Source: Balneolales bacterium
GTDB taxonomy: Bacteria; Bacteroidota; Rhodothermia; Balneolales; Cyclonatronaceae
Length of the DNA stretch: 40,295 nucleotides
NCBI GenBank assembly: GCA_007125355.1
Contig: SLDG01000041.1
Span: 1 to 40,295, forward strand
Reading direction: 5' to 3'
Part shown: piece by piece, positions 27,716 to 35,768 of the stretch
How positions within the stretch are numbered: the stretch's first letter is position 1
How the letters are laid out: each line of letters begins with the position of its first letter
The notes under the pieces: model-generated
The model's database searches: none
Told to the model about the DNA's origin: nothing
What the model saw: the letters and a program-made list of their open reading frames with translations, nothing else
Translations under genes and position numbers: made by a program

Positions 27716-28894
27716 ATGAAAACCGACATCTTTATAAAAAACAATCTTTCTGAAATCATATCATTTCGTAAAGAACTACATGCTAATCCCGAGGTCTCTG
27801 GCAAAGAAATAAAAACAGCAGAGCGAGTAACAGAATGGCTGAAAGATTGTAAGCCTGATCGGTTAATCACAAACATCGGAGGCGAAGGCATTGCTACTAT
27901 ATTTGGAGAAGATTCCAGGAAATCACTTTTATTCAGAGCGGAGCTTGATGCGTTGCCAATCAACGATAATATTGAAGCAGATTACAGGTCAAATGCAAAA
28001 GGTGTTGGGCACAAATGTGGCCACGACGGACACATGGCTAATCTTGCCGGCCTTGCTCTTTGGTTGAAGGAAAATCGCCCGAAAGACGGAAATGTAATGC
28101 TGCTATTTCAGCCGGCTGAAGAAACCGGTGAGGGCGCGGCGAAAATGCTGTCTGATCCCAAACTTAAGCAACTGGGGTCACCATCGGTGATTGCTATGCA
28201 TAACTTGCCGGGATTTGAAAAAGGCGATGTGATTTTAAAAGATGATGTGTTCACATTTGCATCAACGGGCATGATTATTCAGCTGGAAGGTGCGACCTCA
28301 CACGCTGCTCATCCTGAAGGGGGAATTTCTCCATCACTTGCAGTATCTGAAATTATTCAACTGCTGGAAAATCCTACATCCTCAACTGGACATTCTGAGG
28401 ATAAGGTTCGCATAACAGTTATACACGCTAAGATTGGTGAGCAGGCGTTTGGAACTTCCCCGGGCGAGGCGGTGGTCATGGCTACAATTCGTTCAGCGGA
28501 GACTGAAATAATGGACGCCGCTACGAAAGAAATCGAATCAAATGTAAAAGAAATTGTCACTAAATTTAAATTAAGTCTTAATATTTCATACACAGAAAGA
28601 TTTGAAACCACCCGAAACGATGCCGAAATGGCAGATGTGGTCAGAAAAGCAGCCAAAGATTGTGCTCTGAATATTCAGGAAATTGAAAAACCATTTCCCT
28701 GGAGTGAAGATTTTGGTAGATTTACAGGTGTATTTCCCGGTGTATTATTAGGGATGGGAGCCGGTGTTGAGTATCCGCAGTTGCATCATCCAAAATATGA
28801 TTATCCCGATGAATTAATTCCTGTGGCGCTTAGGTTTTACATCCAAATAATGAATAACTACTTCGGTCTTTCAGAAAAAGAATCTACGAACTAA
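27716..28894 (+). CDS. M20 family amidohydrolase
   Basis: A 392-residue metal-dependent amidohydrolase of the M20D type. Metal ligands are in KCGHDGHMANL (C101, H103, H106), EETGEG (E135, E136), the MHNLPG motif (H162), and a C-terminal histidine in QLHHPKYDYPDE. The domain order is catalytic, dimerisation (about 180-290, with SHAAHPEGG) and catalytic again. These enzymes remove acyl groups from amino acids or cut small peptides; the family includes hippurate hydrolase, IAA-amino-acid hydrolase and N-acetyl-diaminopimelate deacetylase. There is no signal peptide. It starts 15 bases after the M23 gene and 27 bases before the next racemase, consistent with one operon. The substrate remains unknown. 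Confidence 0.88.
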   Translation: MKTDIFIKNNLSEIISFRKELHANPEVSGKEIKTAERVTEWLKDCKPDRLITNIGGEGIATIFGEDSRKSLLFRAELDALPINDNIEADYRSNAKGVGHKCGHDGHMANLAGLALWLKENRPKDGNVMLLFQPAEETGEGAAKMLSDPKLKQLGSPSVIAMHNLPGFEKGDVILKDDVFTFASTGMIIQLEGATSHAAHPEGGISPSLAVSEIIQLLENPTSSTGHSEDKVRITVIHAKIGEQAFGTSPGEAVVMATIRSAETEIMDAATKEIESNVKEIVTKFKLSLNISYTERFETTRNDAEMADVVRKAAKDCALNIQEIEKPFPWSEDFGRFTGVFPGVLLGMGAGVEYPQLHHPKYDYPDELIPVALRFYIQIMNNYFGLSEKESTN

Positions 28895-28921
28895 ATATAA
28901 AACAAGCGATTATCTCAATAC

Positions 28922-30082
28922 ATGTTCCATAGCTCTTATATTGAAATCAGTGAATCAGCACTAAAGAATAATCTGGATTACCTTAGAAACAGATTTGGCG
29001 GTGATGTTATTTTTTCCTCTGTCATTAAAGGAAACGCGTATGGGCATGGAATTGAGAACATCCTGCCTCTCGCAGAAAAATATGGGGTTAATCATTTTTC
29101 AGTATTTAGTGCAAATGAAGCCCTCAAAGCCCTGAAATATCGCACCAATGGCAGTGAGATAATGATAATGGGGATGATTGATAATGAGCAGGTAGAATGG
29201 GCGGTCGAAAATGGCATATCATTTTATGTATTTGAAAAAGACAGGCTCAATTCTGCAATTGAAAACGCTAAAAGGCTGAAAACGAAGGCGAAAATACACG
29301 TTGAGCTGGAAACTGGTATGTATAGAACCGGATTTGAGGAATCAGAACTTGATGAAATCAACGAAATTATTAAAAAAAACACTGAATTTCTCAGCGTTGA
29401 GGGCATTTGCACCCATTTTGCCGGAGCTGAAAGCATCAGTAATTATCTGAGGGTAAAAAATCAGATGAAATTGTACAGCAGGATGGTAAGGAAGATTCAG
29501 AAATCGGGATTAATTTTCAAAAAATGCCATGTTGCGTGCTCTGCTGCAGCAATTAGGTACAAACGAACATTGATGGATATGGTAAGAATTGGAATTGCAC
29601 AATATGGAATGTGGCCAAATCGGGAGACATTTATGCACGATGTATCTGAACAGGAAGGGGATGAATACGCGGTCGATCCACTTAATAGAGTTATCAGTTG
29701 GAAAACCAATGTGATGAGCCTTAAAGAAATACCGGCAAATAGGTTTGTTGGATATGGCACATCGTACCTGACAAACACCAAAACTACAATCGCTACGGTT
29801 CCGGTTGGTTATGTTCACGGGTTTAACAGAAACCTGAGTAATCTGGGAAAGGTAATGATACATGGTAAGCATGTTCCTGTAATAGGCCTTGTAAATATGA
29901 ATATGATGGTGGTAGATGTAACAAATCTCGAGAATGTGCAAAAAGGGGATGAAGTTGTGATTATTGGAAATCAAGATGGCAATGAGTTGAGTGTAAGTTC
30001 TTTCAGCGAGCTCACAAATTACCTTAACTATGAGACTTTAGCACGATTACCGGAAGTTATTCCCCGTTTTGTGGTTGATTGA
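28922..30082 (+). CDS. Alanine racemase-like PLP enzyme
   Basis: A 386-residue fold-type III PLP enzyme with the layout of alanine racemase: an N-terminal barrel with PLP lysine K36 in SVIKGNAYGHG, MVRIGIAQYGMWPN (220-233), and a C-terminal beta domain with the catalytic tyrosine region VGYGTSY (Y278). Two canonical spots differ: the usual GYADG is G296-Y-V-H-G300, and the usual C-M-D is N325-M-N327. This suggests altered substrate range. The protein is a stand-alone racemase, not fused to MurF. It makes D-alanine for cell-wall synthesis, or a related D-amino acid. It ends the five-gene set; I therefore call it Alr-like rather than alr. Confidence 0.85.
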   Translation: MFHSSYIEISESALKNNLDYLRNRFGGDVIFSSVIKGNAYGHGIENILPLAEKYGVNHFSVFSANEALKALKYRTNGSEIMIMGMIDNEQVEWAVENGISFYVFEKDRLNSAIENAKRLKTKAKIHVELETGMYRTGFEESELDEINEIIKKNTEFLSVEGICTHFAGAESISNYLRVKNQMKLYSRMVRKIQKSGLIFKKCHVACSAAAIRYKRTLMDMVRIGIAQYGMWPNRETFMHDVSEQEGDEYAVDPLNRVISWKTNVMSLKEIPANRFVGYGTSYLTNTKTTIATVPVGYVHGFNRNLSNLGKVMIHGKHVPVIGLVNMNMMVVDVTNLENVQKGDEVVIIGNQDGNELSVSSFSELTNYLNYETLARLPEVIPRFVVD

Positions 30083-30390
30083 AAGATCTGAAATTATGTC
30101 TGAAATCCGGCAGATTGTATATTAAATTGTACACATTAATTAGAAAGTAGACACCCATTTTCATCATTTTGGGCATGTTTGCCATTAATTCCTTCAAAAA
30201 TTTATTGGTATGGTTTTTGTTCCTTAACTCTGTAGAACACGTTGAATAAAAGATTCCGTATAAAAGCGGATGAAATTATAAATCAGCGGCTCTTGTTTTA
30301 AATAATGAGTTTAGAGTTCATCCACTAAAGGCTCTTATTTAATAACAGTTAAAGGATACAATAACAATTTTAACTAAGCGTTTAAGCCTT
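30083..30390. other. Intergenic region upstream of the sigma factor
   Basis: About 308 bases, AT-rich. It must hold the sigma gene promoter, but I find no clear TAnnTTTG box, no strong hairpin after the racemase gene, and no ORF. Confidence 0.4.
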
Positions 30391-31023
30391 ATGTTGACAA
30401 CACAAAGTAACACTTCAAAATACACTGGTCTTGATGATCAGGAACTCGTACGTATGTACAGAAGAGAGAATGATCAGGTGGCATTCAGCGAATTGATGAA
30501 TCGCCATCAGAACAAAATATATTCGTACATATATAGTATGGTTACCAATCAGGAAGTGGCTAACGATATTTTCCAGGAAACCTTTACCAAGGTAATCACC
30601 AAAATGGGTGACACCTATAATGAACAAGGTAAATGGATTGCTTGGGTCATGCGTATTGCTCATAATGCTACAATTGACCATATCCGTAAAAGAAAGCGTT
30701 TTGTTGATGTCAACTCTCATGATGACTCAGACTACGACTTCTACGACAGACTGGAAGATTCGAATACGCCGAGTGCACAGGATAACCTTGAGTTTGATGA
30801 AGCTAAAAAAAGCCTCATGAAACACATAGATGGCCTGCCACAAGAACAGCGTGAAGTGGTTATGCTGAGACATTACTATGAGATGTCTTTTAAAGAAATA
30901 GCCGAATTAACCAACGTTTCCATAAACACGGCTCTGGGCAGAATGCGCTACGCACTGATTAATCTCAGGAAAATGTTTGACAAGGAAAACGGAAAAGAGT
31001 ACCAATATGCAGAACGTGGATGA
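30391..31023 (+). CDS. ECF-type RNA polymerase sigma factor
   Basis: A 210-residue sigma-70 family protein with region 2 (about 25-95: FSELMNRHQNKIYSYIYSMV, then DIFQETFTKV and GKWIAWVMRIAHNATIDHIRKRKR) and region 4 (about 140-195: LPQEQREVVMLRHYYEMSFK, then EIAELTNVSINTALGRMRYA with its helix-turn-helix). No region 1 or 3, so it is an extracytoplasmic-function sigma. The acidic linker between regions (DVNSHDDSDYDFYD) is normal. The anti-sigma gene begins 17 bases inside the 3' end, which implies translational coupling and control by that membrane partner. Target genes cannot be told from the window. The ATG at 30391 gives the usual length. Confidence 0.93.
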   Translation: MLTTQSNTSKYTGLDDQELVRMYRRENDQVAFSELMNRHQNKIYSYIYSMVTNQEVANDIFQETFTKVITKMGDTYNEQGKWIAWVMRIAHNATIDHIRKRKRFVDVNSHDDSDYDFYDRLEDSNTPSAQDNLEFDEAKKSLMKHIDGLPQEQREVVMLRHYYEMSFKEIAELTNVSINTALGRMRYALINLRKMFDKENGKEYQYAERG

Positions 31024-31651
31024 ACTGTGTATCAAATATGTATTAAATGAGCTCGACCCTGCTGAGCGGCTTATAGTCGAGCAGGCGATGCGAGACGATG
31101 AAAATGTGTTGATAGAGGTTGAGAGTCTCAGGAGTACACTCCGGAGACTCAACAACCTTCCTGATAAAGAGCCTCCTAAGCATGTGCAAAAGATTATACT
31201 TGAAAAGGCAGCAAAGGAGTCTAAGAAAAAATCAACTCTTGTATACGATAGAATAGCCTGGGCCAGTTTGTTAGCAGCGGCTGTTCTATTATTGGTGGTA
31301 GGAGTGAATTACTTTAATGTCACCGGCGAAACAGGTGCACAATATAATGCGACCATTGGATTGCAAGAGATGGAAGAGTCAACAGGTACAGCTCCGGTTT
31401 TATTGAGCCAACCGGCACCATTAATACCAGCTGTTACAATGCAAAGAAACGCAGTAGAACCATGGATTGACCGCCAAAATGTGTTGCAACTTCAAGTTTC
31501 TTATGGCCCCAACGGGCAGGTCAAATTAAGTCCGGGTACAGATAATGAACGTACAAACACCGCAGTATTAAGGCCAGTGCAGCCAAATAATAACAACAGA
31601 CAAGCAGTACCTGCAGCAAGGGATATTCAGCTTACCCGTACACAGAATTAG
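31007..31651 (+). CDS. Probable membrane anti-sigma factor
   Basis: The ATG at 31007 (214 residues) overlaps the sigma gene by 17 bases; a TTG ten codons earlier is possible but less likely. The cytosolic part (1-82) is helical and acidic, with the LCIKYVLNELDPAER pattern common to anti-sigma N-termini, and should bind the sigma factor. Residues 83-105 (IAWASLLAAAVLLLVVGVNYF) form one membrane segment. The rest, about 110 residues rich in Gln, Asn, Pro and Thr, is outside the membrane. No zinc-binding HxxxCxxC motif is present, so it is not a ZAS-type anti-sigma. A strong terminator follows. Confidence 0.8.
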   Translation: MQNVDELCIKYVLNELDPAERLIVEQAMRDDENVLIEVESLRSTLRRLNNLPDKEPPKHVQKIILEKAAKESKKKSTLVYDRIAWASLLAAAVLLLVVGVNYFNVTGETGAQYNATIGLQEMEESTGTAPVLLSQPAPLIPAVTMQRNAVEPWIDRQNVLQLQVSYGPNGQVKLSPGTDNERTNTAVLRPVQPNNNNRQAVPAARDIQLTRTQN

Positions 31652-31672
31652 ATATTAAGATTATTATCCCAA

Positions 31673-31710
31673 AAAAAACGGTGTATTGCCTTGGTGATAC
31701 ACCGTTTTTT
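31673..31710 (+). terminator. Terminator of the sigma/anti-sigma operon
   Basis: A 14-bp stem (31673-31686 with 31697-31710; core CGGTGTAT / ATACACCG) with a 10-base loop and a run of seven Ts, starting 22 bases after the stop. Confidence 0.93.
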
Positions 31711-31920
31711 TATGTCTATAATACACGAAAACAACCAGTTATGGTGATCAGGCGGCCCAGGTGTTTGAATGGGATTTTGATCTTAGTCCCGCCGTCACTT
31801 CGACTCCGCTCAGAGGCTCTGAACCATTGGTGCTATTGGCAGGAACGAAGTTGATCCAACAGAGGGTTCGACTACGCAGCGACCAACCATCCCAACCCGT
31901 TTTTCATCCAAAGCCGCTGC

Positions 31921-32152
31921 TCCGCTACTAATGACAGAGATGCTCAGTGATCTGTCAAGGGTTTGTTGTCCCAAAAGACCTGTCAGGTTTTTGCGCTTAG
32001 GTTCCTATTTACAATAAAATGACCCATAAAACCTGACAGTTCTGCGGCATATTAGACTTGACTTGACACTAGCGGCGATTGAGCGGAACCGAAACCAAAG
32101 CGGTTATTGAGCTATTTTCTAAGGACAAACTAACTCTGTCATTAGTAGCGGA
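31921..32152. mobile_element. MITE-like element with 19-bp terminal inverted repeats
   Basis: The 19-mer TCCGCTACTAATGACAGAG at 31921-31939 is repeated exactly, inverted, at 32134-32152. The 232-bp interior has no ORF of its own. A 79-bp stretch (32070-32148) recurs inverted at 36910-36987 with about 90 % identity by eye. These features fit a miniature inverted-repeat element moved by a transposase elsewhere; no clear target duplication is seen. Confidence 0.6.
31980..32039. repeat. Nested inverted repeat inside the MITE-like element
   Basis: Perfect 12-base arms, CTGTCAGGTTTT at 31980-31991 and AAAACCTGACAG at 32028-32039, enclose 36 bases. The AACCTGACAGG motif is a frequent dispersed repeat in Bacteroidota. 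It can form a stable hairpin. Confidence 0.65.
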
Positions 32153-32392
32153 ATGCTGGCCTCGCAAAATCGCCAAGTGCAATAAAGGTAGTCCGGCATG
32201 TAGTCGAAACATTAGTGGATTAGGCTTCAATATGCTCTCGGGTTGTATAGACTATCCTTCGCCTACTCCGAGGAAACCAACAGAGCTTAAAGTAACCATT
32301 AGGGATCGGCCGCTCCCCGATAAATGCGGGACGCGGCAGGATGACGATGCTTTTAAGAGATAATTTTCTAATTCAGAAAGCTAATGGCATTA

Positions 32393-32400
32393 TAATTTTG
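32393..32400 (+). promoter_or_regulatory. Candidate promoter -7 element (TAATTTTG) for parA
   Basis: The octamer matches TAnnTTTG and ends 87 bases before the parA start, similar to other candidates in the window. Confidence 0.35.
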
Positions 32401-32487
32401 TATCTTAGCAAATTGGAGAATAATGAGCAATTATAGCTTATTGTTCCTTTAACTCGCTTTATTTAACTTAATCGGAATAACCTGTAC

Positions 32488-33300
32488 ATGGGTAAAGTAA
32501 TTTCAGTTGCTAATCAAAAAGGTGGGGTTGGTAAAACCACAACAGCAATTAACCTTGCTGCCAGTCTTGCCGCTATTGAACACTCAACCTTACTTATCGA
32601 TATTGATCCTCAGAGTAACTCAACAAGTGGAATTGGGATTGAACCAAAGTCTGTTTCTCAATCAATCTATCAGATATTAGTAGATGGTGTAGAAGCTTCT
32701 GAAGCAGTTATAAAAACAGATTTACCCTATCTGGATTTAATTCCAAGCCATATTAATCTTGTGGGTGCAGAAATTGAAATGATAGACCGCCCCAAAAGAG
32801 AGCGTATTTTGTCTGAAGCACTTGAATCGATAACCGATAAGTATGATTTTGTAATTATTGATTGTCCACCTTCATTGGGGTTATTGACCATCAACTCTCT
32901 GACTGCCAGCGACTCGGTATTGATCCCCGTTCAGTGTGAATATTTCGCTCTTGAAGGACTCGGACAGTTGCTGAATACCATAAAAATTGTAAGACAACAC
33001 CTGAATCGTGAATTGGAAATTGAAGGCGTTGTATTAACTATGTACGATACAAGAACCCGTTTATCCAGTCAGGTTGCTGAAGAGGTAAAAAGATACTTTG
33101 GCGATAAGGTATTTGAAGCTGTTGTAACCAGAAACGTAAGGCTGGCTGAATCGCCAAGTTTTGGAAAACCGGCACTTTTGTACGACTCAATGAGTGCAGG
33201 AGCACAGAACTACCTTGCTCTCGGCCGTGAACTCATCATCAGAAACCGAAAACTTTTCAAATCCAGTCCGGTTTTTAGCACCGAGAGTACTGAGAATTAA
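32488..33300 (+). CDS. parA: Chromosome-partitioning ATPase ParA (Soj)
   Basis: A 270-residue ParA/MinD-type ATPase. The deviant Walker A motif is KGGVGKTT at 11-18 (signature lysine K11, P-loop K16). Walker A' is LLIDIDPQSNSTSGIG and Walker B is FVIIDCPPSLGLL. It lacks the N-terminal helix-turn-helix of plasmid ParA type Ia, so it is the chromosomal Soj form. It binds DNA as an ATP dimer and moves ParB-parS complexes apart during replication. ParB starts 17 bases after the stop, and the order parA-parB-DUF5683 is common in Bacteroidota. Confidence 0.95.
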   Translation: MGKVISVANQKGGVGKTTTAINLAASLAAIEHSTLLIDIDPQSNSTSGIGIEPKSVSQSIYQILVDGVEASEAVIKTDLPYLDLIPSHINLVGAEIEMIDRPKRERILSEALESITDKYDFVIIDCPPSLGLLTINSLTASDSVLIPVQCEYFALEGLGQLLNTIKIVRQHLNRELEIEGVVLTMYDTRTRLSSQVAEEVKRYFGDKVFEAVVTRNVRLAESPSFGKPALLYDSMSAGAQNYLALGRELIIRNRKLFKSSPVFSTESTEN

Positions 33301-33317
33301 GAACATTTGATTTTATT

Positions 33318-34232
33318 ATGTCAAAAAAAGTATTAGGCAGAGGATTAGGCGCATTTTTCCCGGATATAGAAGGAGATGAGTCATCAGAAAACTCCTCAAA
33401 GGCATTACCAGTTGAACCGGCTGAAAGAGTAAATATCATTATGCAGGTTCCTGTTGAGTTTATTCGTGCCAATCCGCATCAGCCGAGAACCGATTTTGAT
33501 GAAATCAAACTGCAGGAGTTATCAGACTCTATTAAAAAATATGGTTTGATACAGCCAATTACTGTGCGTCATCATGGGCGAAACCGCTTTGAGCTAATAT
33601 CCGGAGAAAGACGCCTTAGGGCGTGCAGAATGGCCGGTATCGAAACAATTCCGGCATTCGTCAGAGAAGCGAACGACGAAGAGATGATTACCTTCGCAAT
33701 CATCGAAAATATTCAACGTGAACAGTTAAATCCCATTGAAGTAGCGTTAGGATATCAAAGGTTGATTGAGGAATGCAGCCTTACGCAAGAACAGGTGGCA
33801 TCAAATGTTGGTAAAAACAGAACCACGGTTACGAACACACTAAGATTACTGAATTTGCCGCCAACTATACAGGCCGGGCTTAAGTTGGGTAAAATTTCAG
33901 CAGGACACGCCAGAACACTTATCGCTATAGAAGATGATGCTGAACAGGAGGCGCTATATCATCGCACCATAGAGCAGGAGTTATCTGTTCGTCAGCTCGA
34001 AGACATGGTGCGAAATCTCGAAACAAAAAAGAAAAAGGCCAAAAAGCAAAAGCCGGAGCAGGATCCGCACGACATCCAAATAAGAGAAATAACAAACAGG
34101 CTCCGCCGCACATTTGCGACAAAAGTTGACATAAAAAAAACAACAAAAGGCGGGGAAATCCGCATAGAATACTATTCAGATGATGAGCTTGAGCGCATTC
34201 TGAATATGCTGGAACATTCCGGTAACTCCTGA
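33318..34232 (+). CDS. parB: Chromosome-partitioning protein ParB (Spo0J)
   Basis: A 304-residue ParB. The N-terminal MSKKVLGRGLGAFFPD resembles the ParA-binding peptide of chromosomal ParBs. The CTP-binding ParB/Srx domain spans about 44-135, with GERR at 96-99 and ENIQR at 130-134, both needed for CTP binding. The parS-binding helix-turn-helix is at about 155-176 (LTQEQVASNVGKNRTTVTNTLRLL). A lysine-rich linker (KKKKAKKQK) leads to a C-terminal dimerisation domain. It loads on parS and slides as a CTP clamp. I found no parS site in the window. The next gene begins 11 bases downstream. Confidence 0.95.
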   Translation: MSKKVLGRGLGAFFPDIEGDESSENSSKALPVEPAERVNIIMQVPVEFIRANPHQPRTDFDEIKLQELSDSIKKYGLIQPITVRHHGRNRFELISGERRLRACRMAGIETIPAFVREANDEEMITFAIIENIQREQLNPIEVALGYQRLIEECSLTQEQVASNVGKNRTTVTNTLRLLNLPPTIQAGLKLGKISAGHARTLIAIEDDAEQEALYHRTIEQELSVRQLEDMVRNLETKKKKAKKQKPEQDPHDIQIREITNRLRRTFATKVDIKKTTKGGEIRIEYYSDDELERILNMLEHSGNS

Positions 34233-34243
34233 TTTTACTTGCC

Positions 34244-34864
34244 ATGCTGTTTAAACTATTGGCTGCTTTATTATTTTTCTTTTCAATAGCGTTTTTATAC
34301 ACACCAAACGCTTCAGCGCAGTTTAGCTCAAATTTTGATTTAACAGGTTTTGGCAACTATGAACTTTCAGGAAGTGCTTCTGAGGCTGTTAACGACACAG
34401 TTCCACATCCCCGAAAAGTAATGATAAGATCGGCTATTTTGCCAGGATGGGGACAACATACTAACAGACAGGCCTGGAAAATCCCCATTGTTTATGGTTT
34501 GATAGGAGGGCTAAGCTATTACGCATATTTTGCGCATACTCGCTATGAGGGCTACAGAGCCGCGTTTTATAATTCAAATCCTGATAACACAGACTTTAGA
34601 TTTGGCCCAACACCGGGCTGGATTCAGGAAGGAGCCCCTGCACAATTCTACCGAACTTCACGTGATTTTTACAGAAACCGTCGTGACTTCCTTATAGTTA
34701 CCGTTTTCCTATCATACATATTAAATGTTGTGGATGCATATGTTTTTGCTCACATGCGAGATTTCGATGTAAGTGATGACTTATCCGCACGAATAAAAGT
34801 AGAACCTGCCACAGATTTAGTGTATCAACCCAATATTGGCTTAACCATGCAAATTAGATTTTAA
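34244..34864 (+). CDS. DUF5683 domain protein
   Basis: A 206-residue exported protein of the DUF5683 family. The signal peptide (MLFKLLAALLFFFSIAFLYT, cut after ASA) is followed by a linker. The family core appears as RSAILPGWGQHTNRQAWKIP, then a hydrophobic stretch VYGLIGGLSYYAYFAH (about 85-100), a long polar segment with repeated YR/RR, and FLIVTVFLSYILNVVDAYVFAHMRDFD (about 146-172). It probably sits in the inner membrane or envelope through these hydrophobic stretches. The role is unknown. Its place after parB is conserved in Bacteroidota. It is followed by the LOG gene after four bases. Confidence 0.85.
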   Translation: MLFKLLAALLFFFSIAFLYTPNASAQFSSNFDLTGFGNYELSGSASEAVNDTVPHPRKVMIRSAILPGWGQHTNRQAWKIPIVYGLIGGLSYYAYFAHTRYEGYRAAFYNSNPDNTDFRFGPTPGWIQEGAPAQFYRTSRDFYRNRRDFLIVTVFLSYILNVVDAYVFAHMRDFDVSDDLSARIKVEPATDLVYQPNIGLTMQIRF

Positions 34865-34868
34865 CCTT

Positions 34869-35552
34869 ATGAATAAGCAAATACCTGATAAATATTCAAA
34901 CGGCTTCGAAGCTGATATTTGGAGTGTACTGAAAATAATGGGAGAATTCGTAGAGGGATATGAGCGCATGCATAAAATTGGGCCTTGTGTTTCTATATTT
35001 GGATCAGCTCGCTTCCACAAAGGCCACAAATACTACGAAATGGCAGAAAAAGTAGCGTTGCAATTAACAAAAGTCGGTTTTGGTGTAATTACAGGTGGCG
35101 GACCCGGTTTAATGGAGGCCGGAAATAAAGGAGCCAGAGACGGTGATGGAAAATCGGTTGGATTAACCATTCGTTTACCATTTGAATCTGATGCCAATGC
35201 TTATGTTGACAGAGATTATCTGATACAATTCAATTATTTCTTTGCCAGAAAAGTAATGCTGGTAAAATACGCTCAAGGGTTTGTGGTTTTACCGGGTGGA
35301 TTAGGCACATTAGATGAATTTTTTGAAAGCCTCACACTTATGCAAACAGGCAAAATTAATGCTTTTCCGGTGGTTTTAATGGGGAAAAGCTACTGGCAGG
35401 GTTTGTTAGACTGGATGAAGCAAACGCTGCTTGCTGAGGGTGCTATTTCGGAGTCTGATCTGGATTTATTCATTCTTACTGATGATCCGGAAGAGGCGGT
35501 TGAACATTTAACTAAATTTTATCAAACACATTCTCTTGCTCCAAACTTCTGA
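34869..35552 (+). CDS. LOG family protein (TIGR00730; Rossmann-fold nucleotide-binding)
   Basis: A 227-residue cytosolic protein of the LOG family. The two signatures are GGGPGLMEAGNKGA (76-89) and PGGLGTLDE (142-150), the latter the phosphoribohydrolase active-site motif PGGxGTxxE. Known members release cytokinin bases and ribose 5-phosphate from nucleotides, and bacterial members probably hydrolyse purine nucleoside monophosphates. The old label lysine decarboxylase is wrong for this family. It is the last of four closely spaced genes after parA, starting four bases after the DUF5683 gene. The link to chromosome partition is only by position. Confidence 0.9.
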   Translation: MNKQIPDKYSNGFEADIWSVLKIMGEFVEGYERMHKIGPCVSIFGSARFHKGHKYYEMAEKVALQLTKVGFGVITGGGPGLMEAGNKGARDGDGKSVGLTIRLPFESDANAYVDRDYLIQFNYFFARKVMLVKYAQGFVVLPGGLGTLDEFFESLTLMQTGKINAFPVVLMGKSYWQGLLDWMKQTLLAEGAISESDLDLFILTDDPEEAVEHLTKFYQTHSLAPNF

Positions 35553-35768
35553 TATTATAGCACTAACATAGTACAAATATGATTTTTTTTAGTTTAGTGT
35601 TTCGTTTCTGAAACGTTTAATTTATATTCAGGACGCTTTAACATGCTCTAATCAACAAATTATCGCATTACGCTACCATTTTTAATTAAAACACAGTTAA
35701 CATACTTAAACAGATTACACAACCGTTTTAGATTTAACTTTAATATTCAGCTAACAGAAATGTTTCTT

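Larger units (their letters stand above)
31712..32487. other. Gene-free repeat mosaic
   Basis: About 775 bases with no plausible gene. It joins several short repeat types: CACTTCGACTCCGCTCAG at 31796-31813, a related TTCGACTACGC at 31867-31877, the MITE-like element at 31921-32152, and CCCGATAAATGCGGGACGCG near 32317-32336. Such pieces recur in Bacteroidota intergenic DNA. A 94-codon frame (32079-32363) crosses these repeats and is rejected as a gene. The last 90 bases hold the parA promoter candidate. Confidence 0.7.

Noticed and set aside
32079-32363. 94-codon open frame upstream of parA
   Set aside because: It runs through the MITE-like element and other repeats, has no ribosome-binding site, and its translation is rich in Cys/Pro/Arg without fold-like pattern.
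34654-34665. Possible parS near the parAB genes (TTCACGTGATTT)
   Set aside because: Only the CACGTG core and a few flanking bases match the parS consensus, and the site lies inside the DUF5683 coding region.
34869-35552. Lysine decarboxylase function for the LOG protein
   Set aside because: The PGGxGTxxE motif marks a nucleotide phosphoribohydrolase; the decarboxylase label is a known misannotation of this family.
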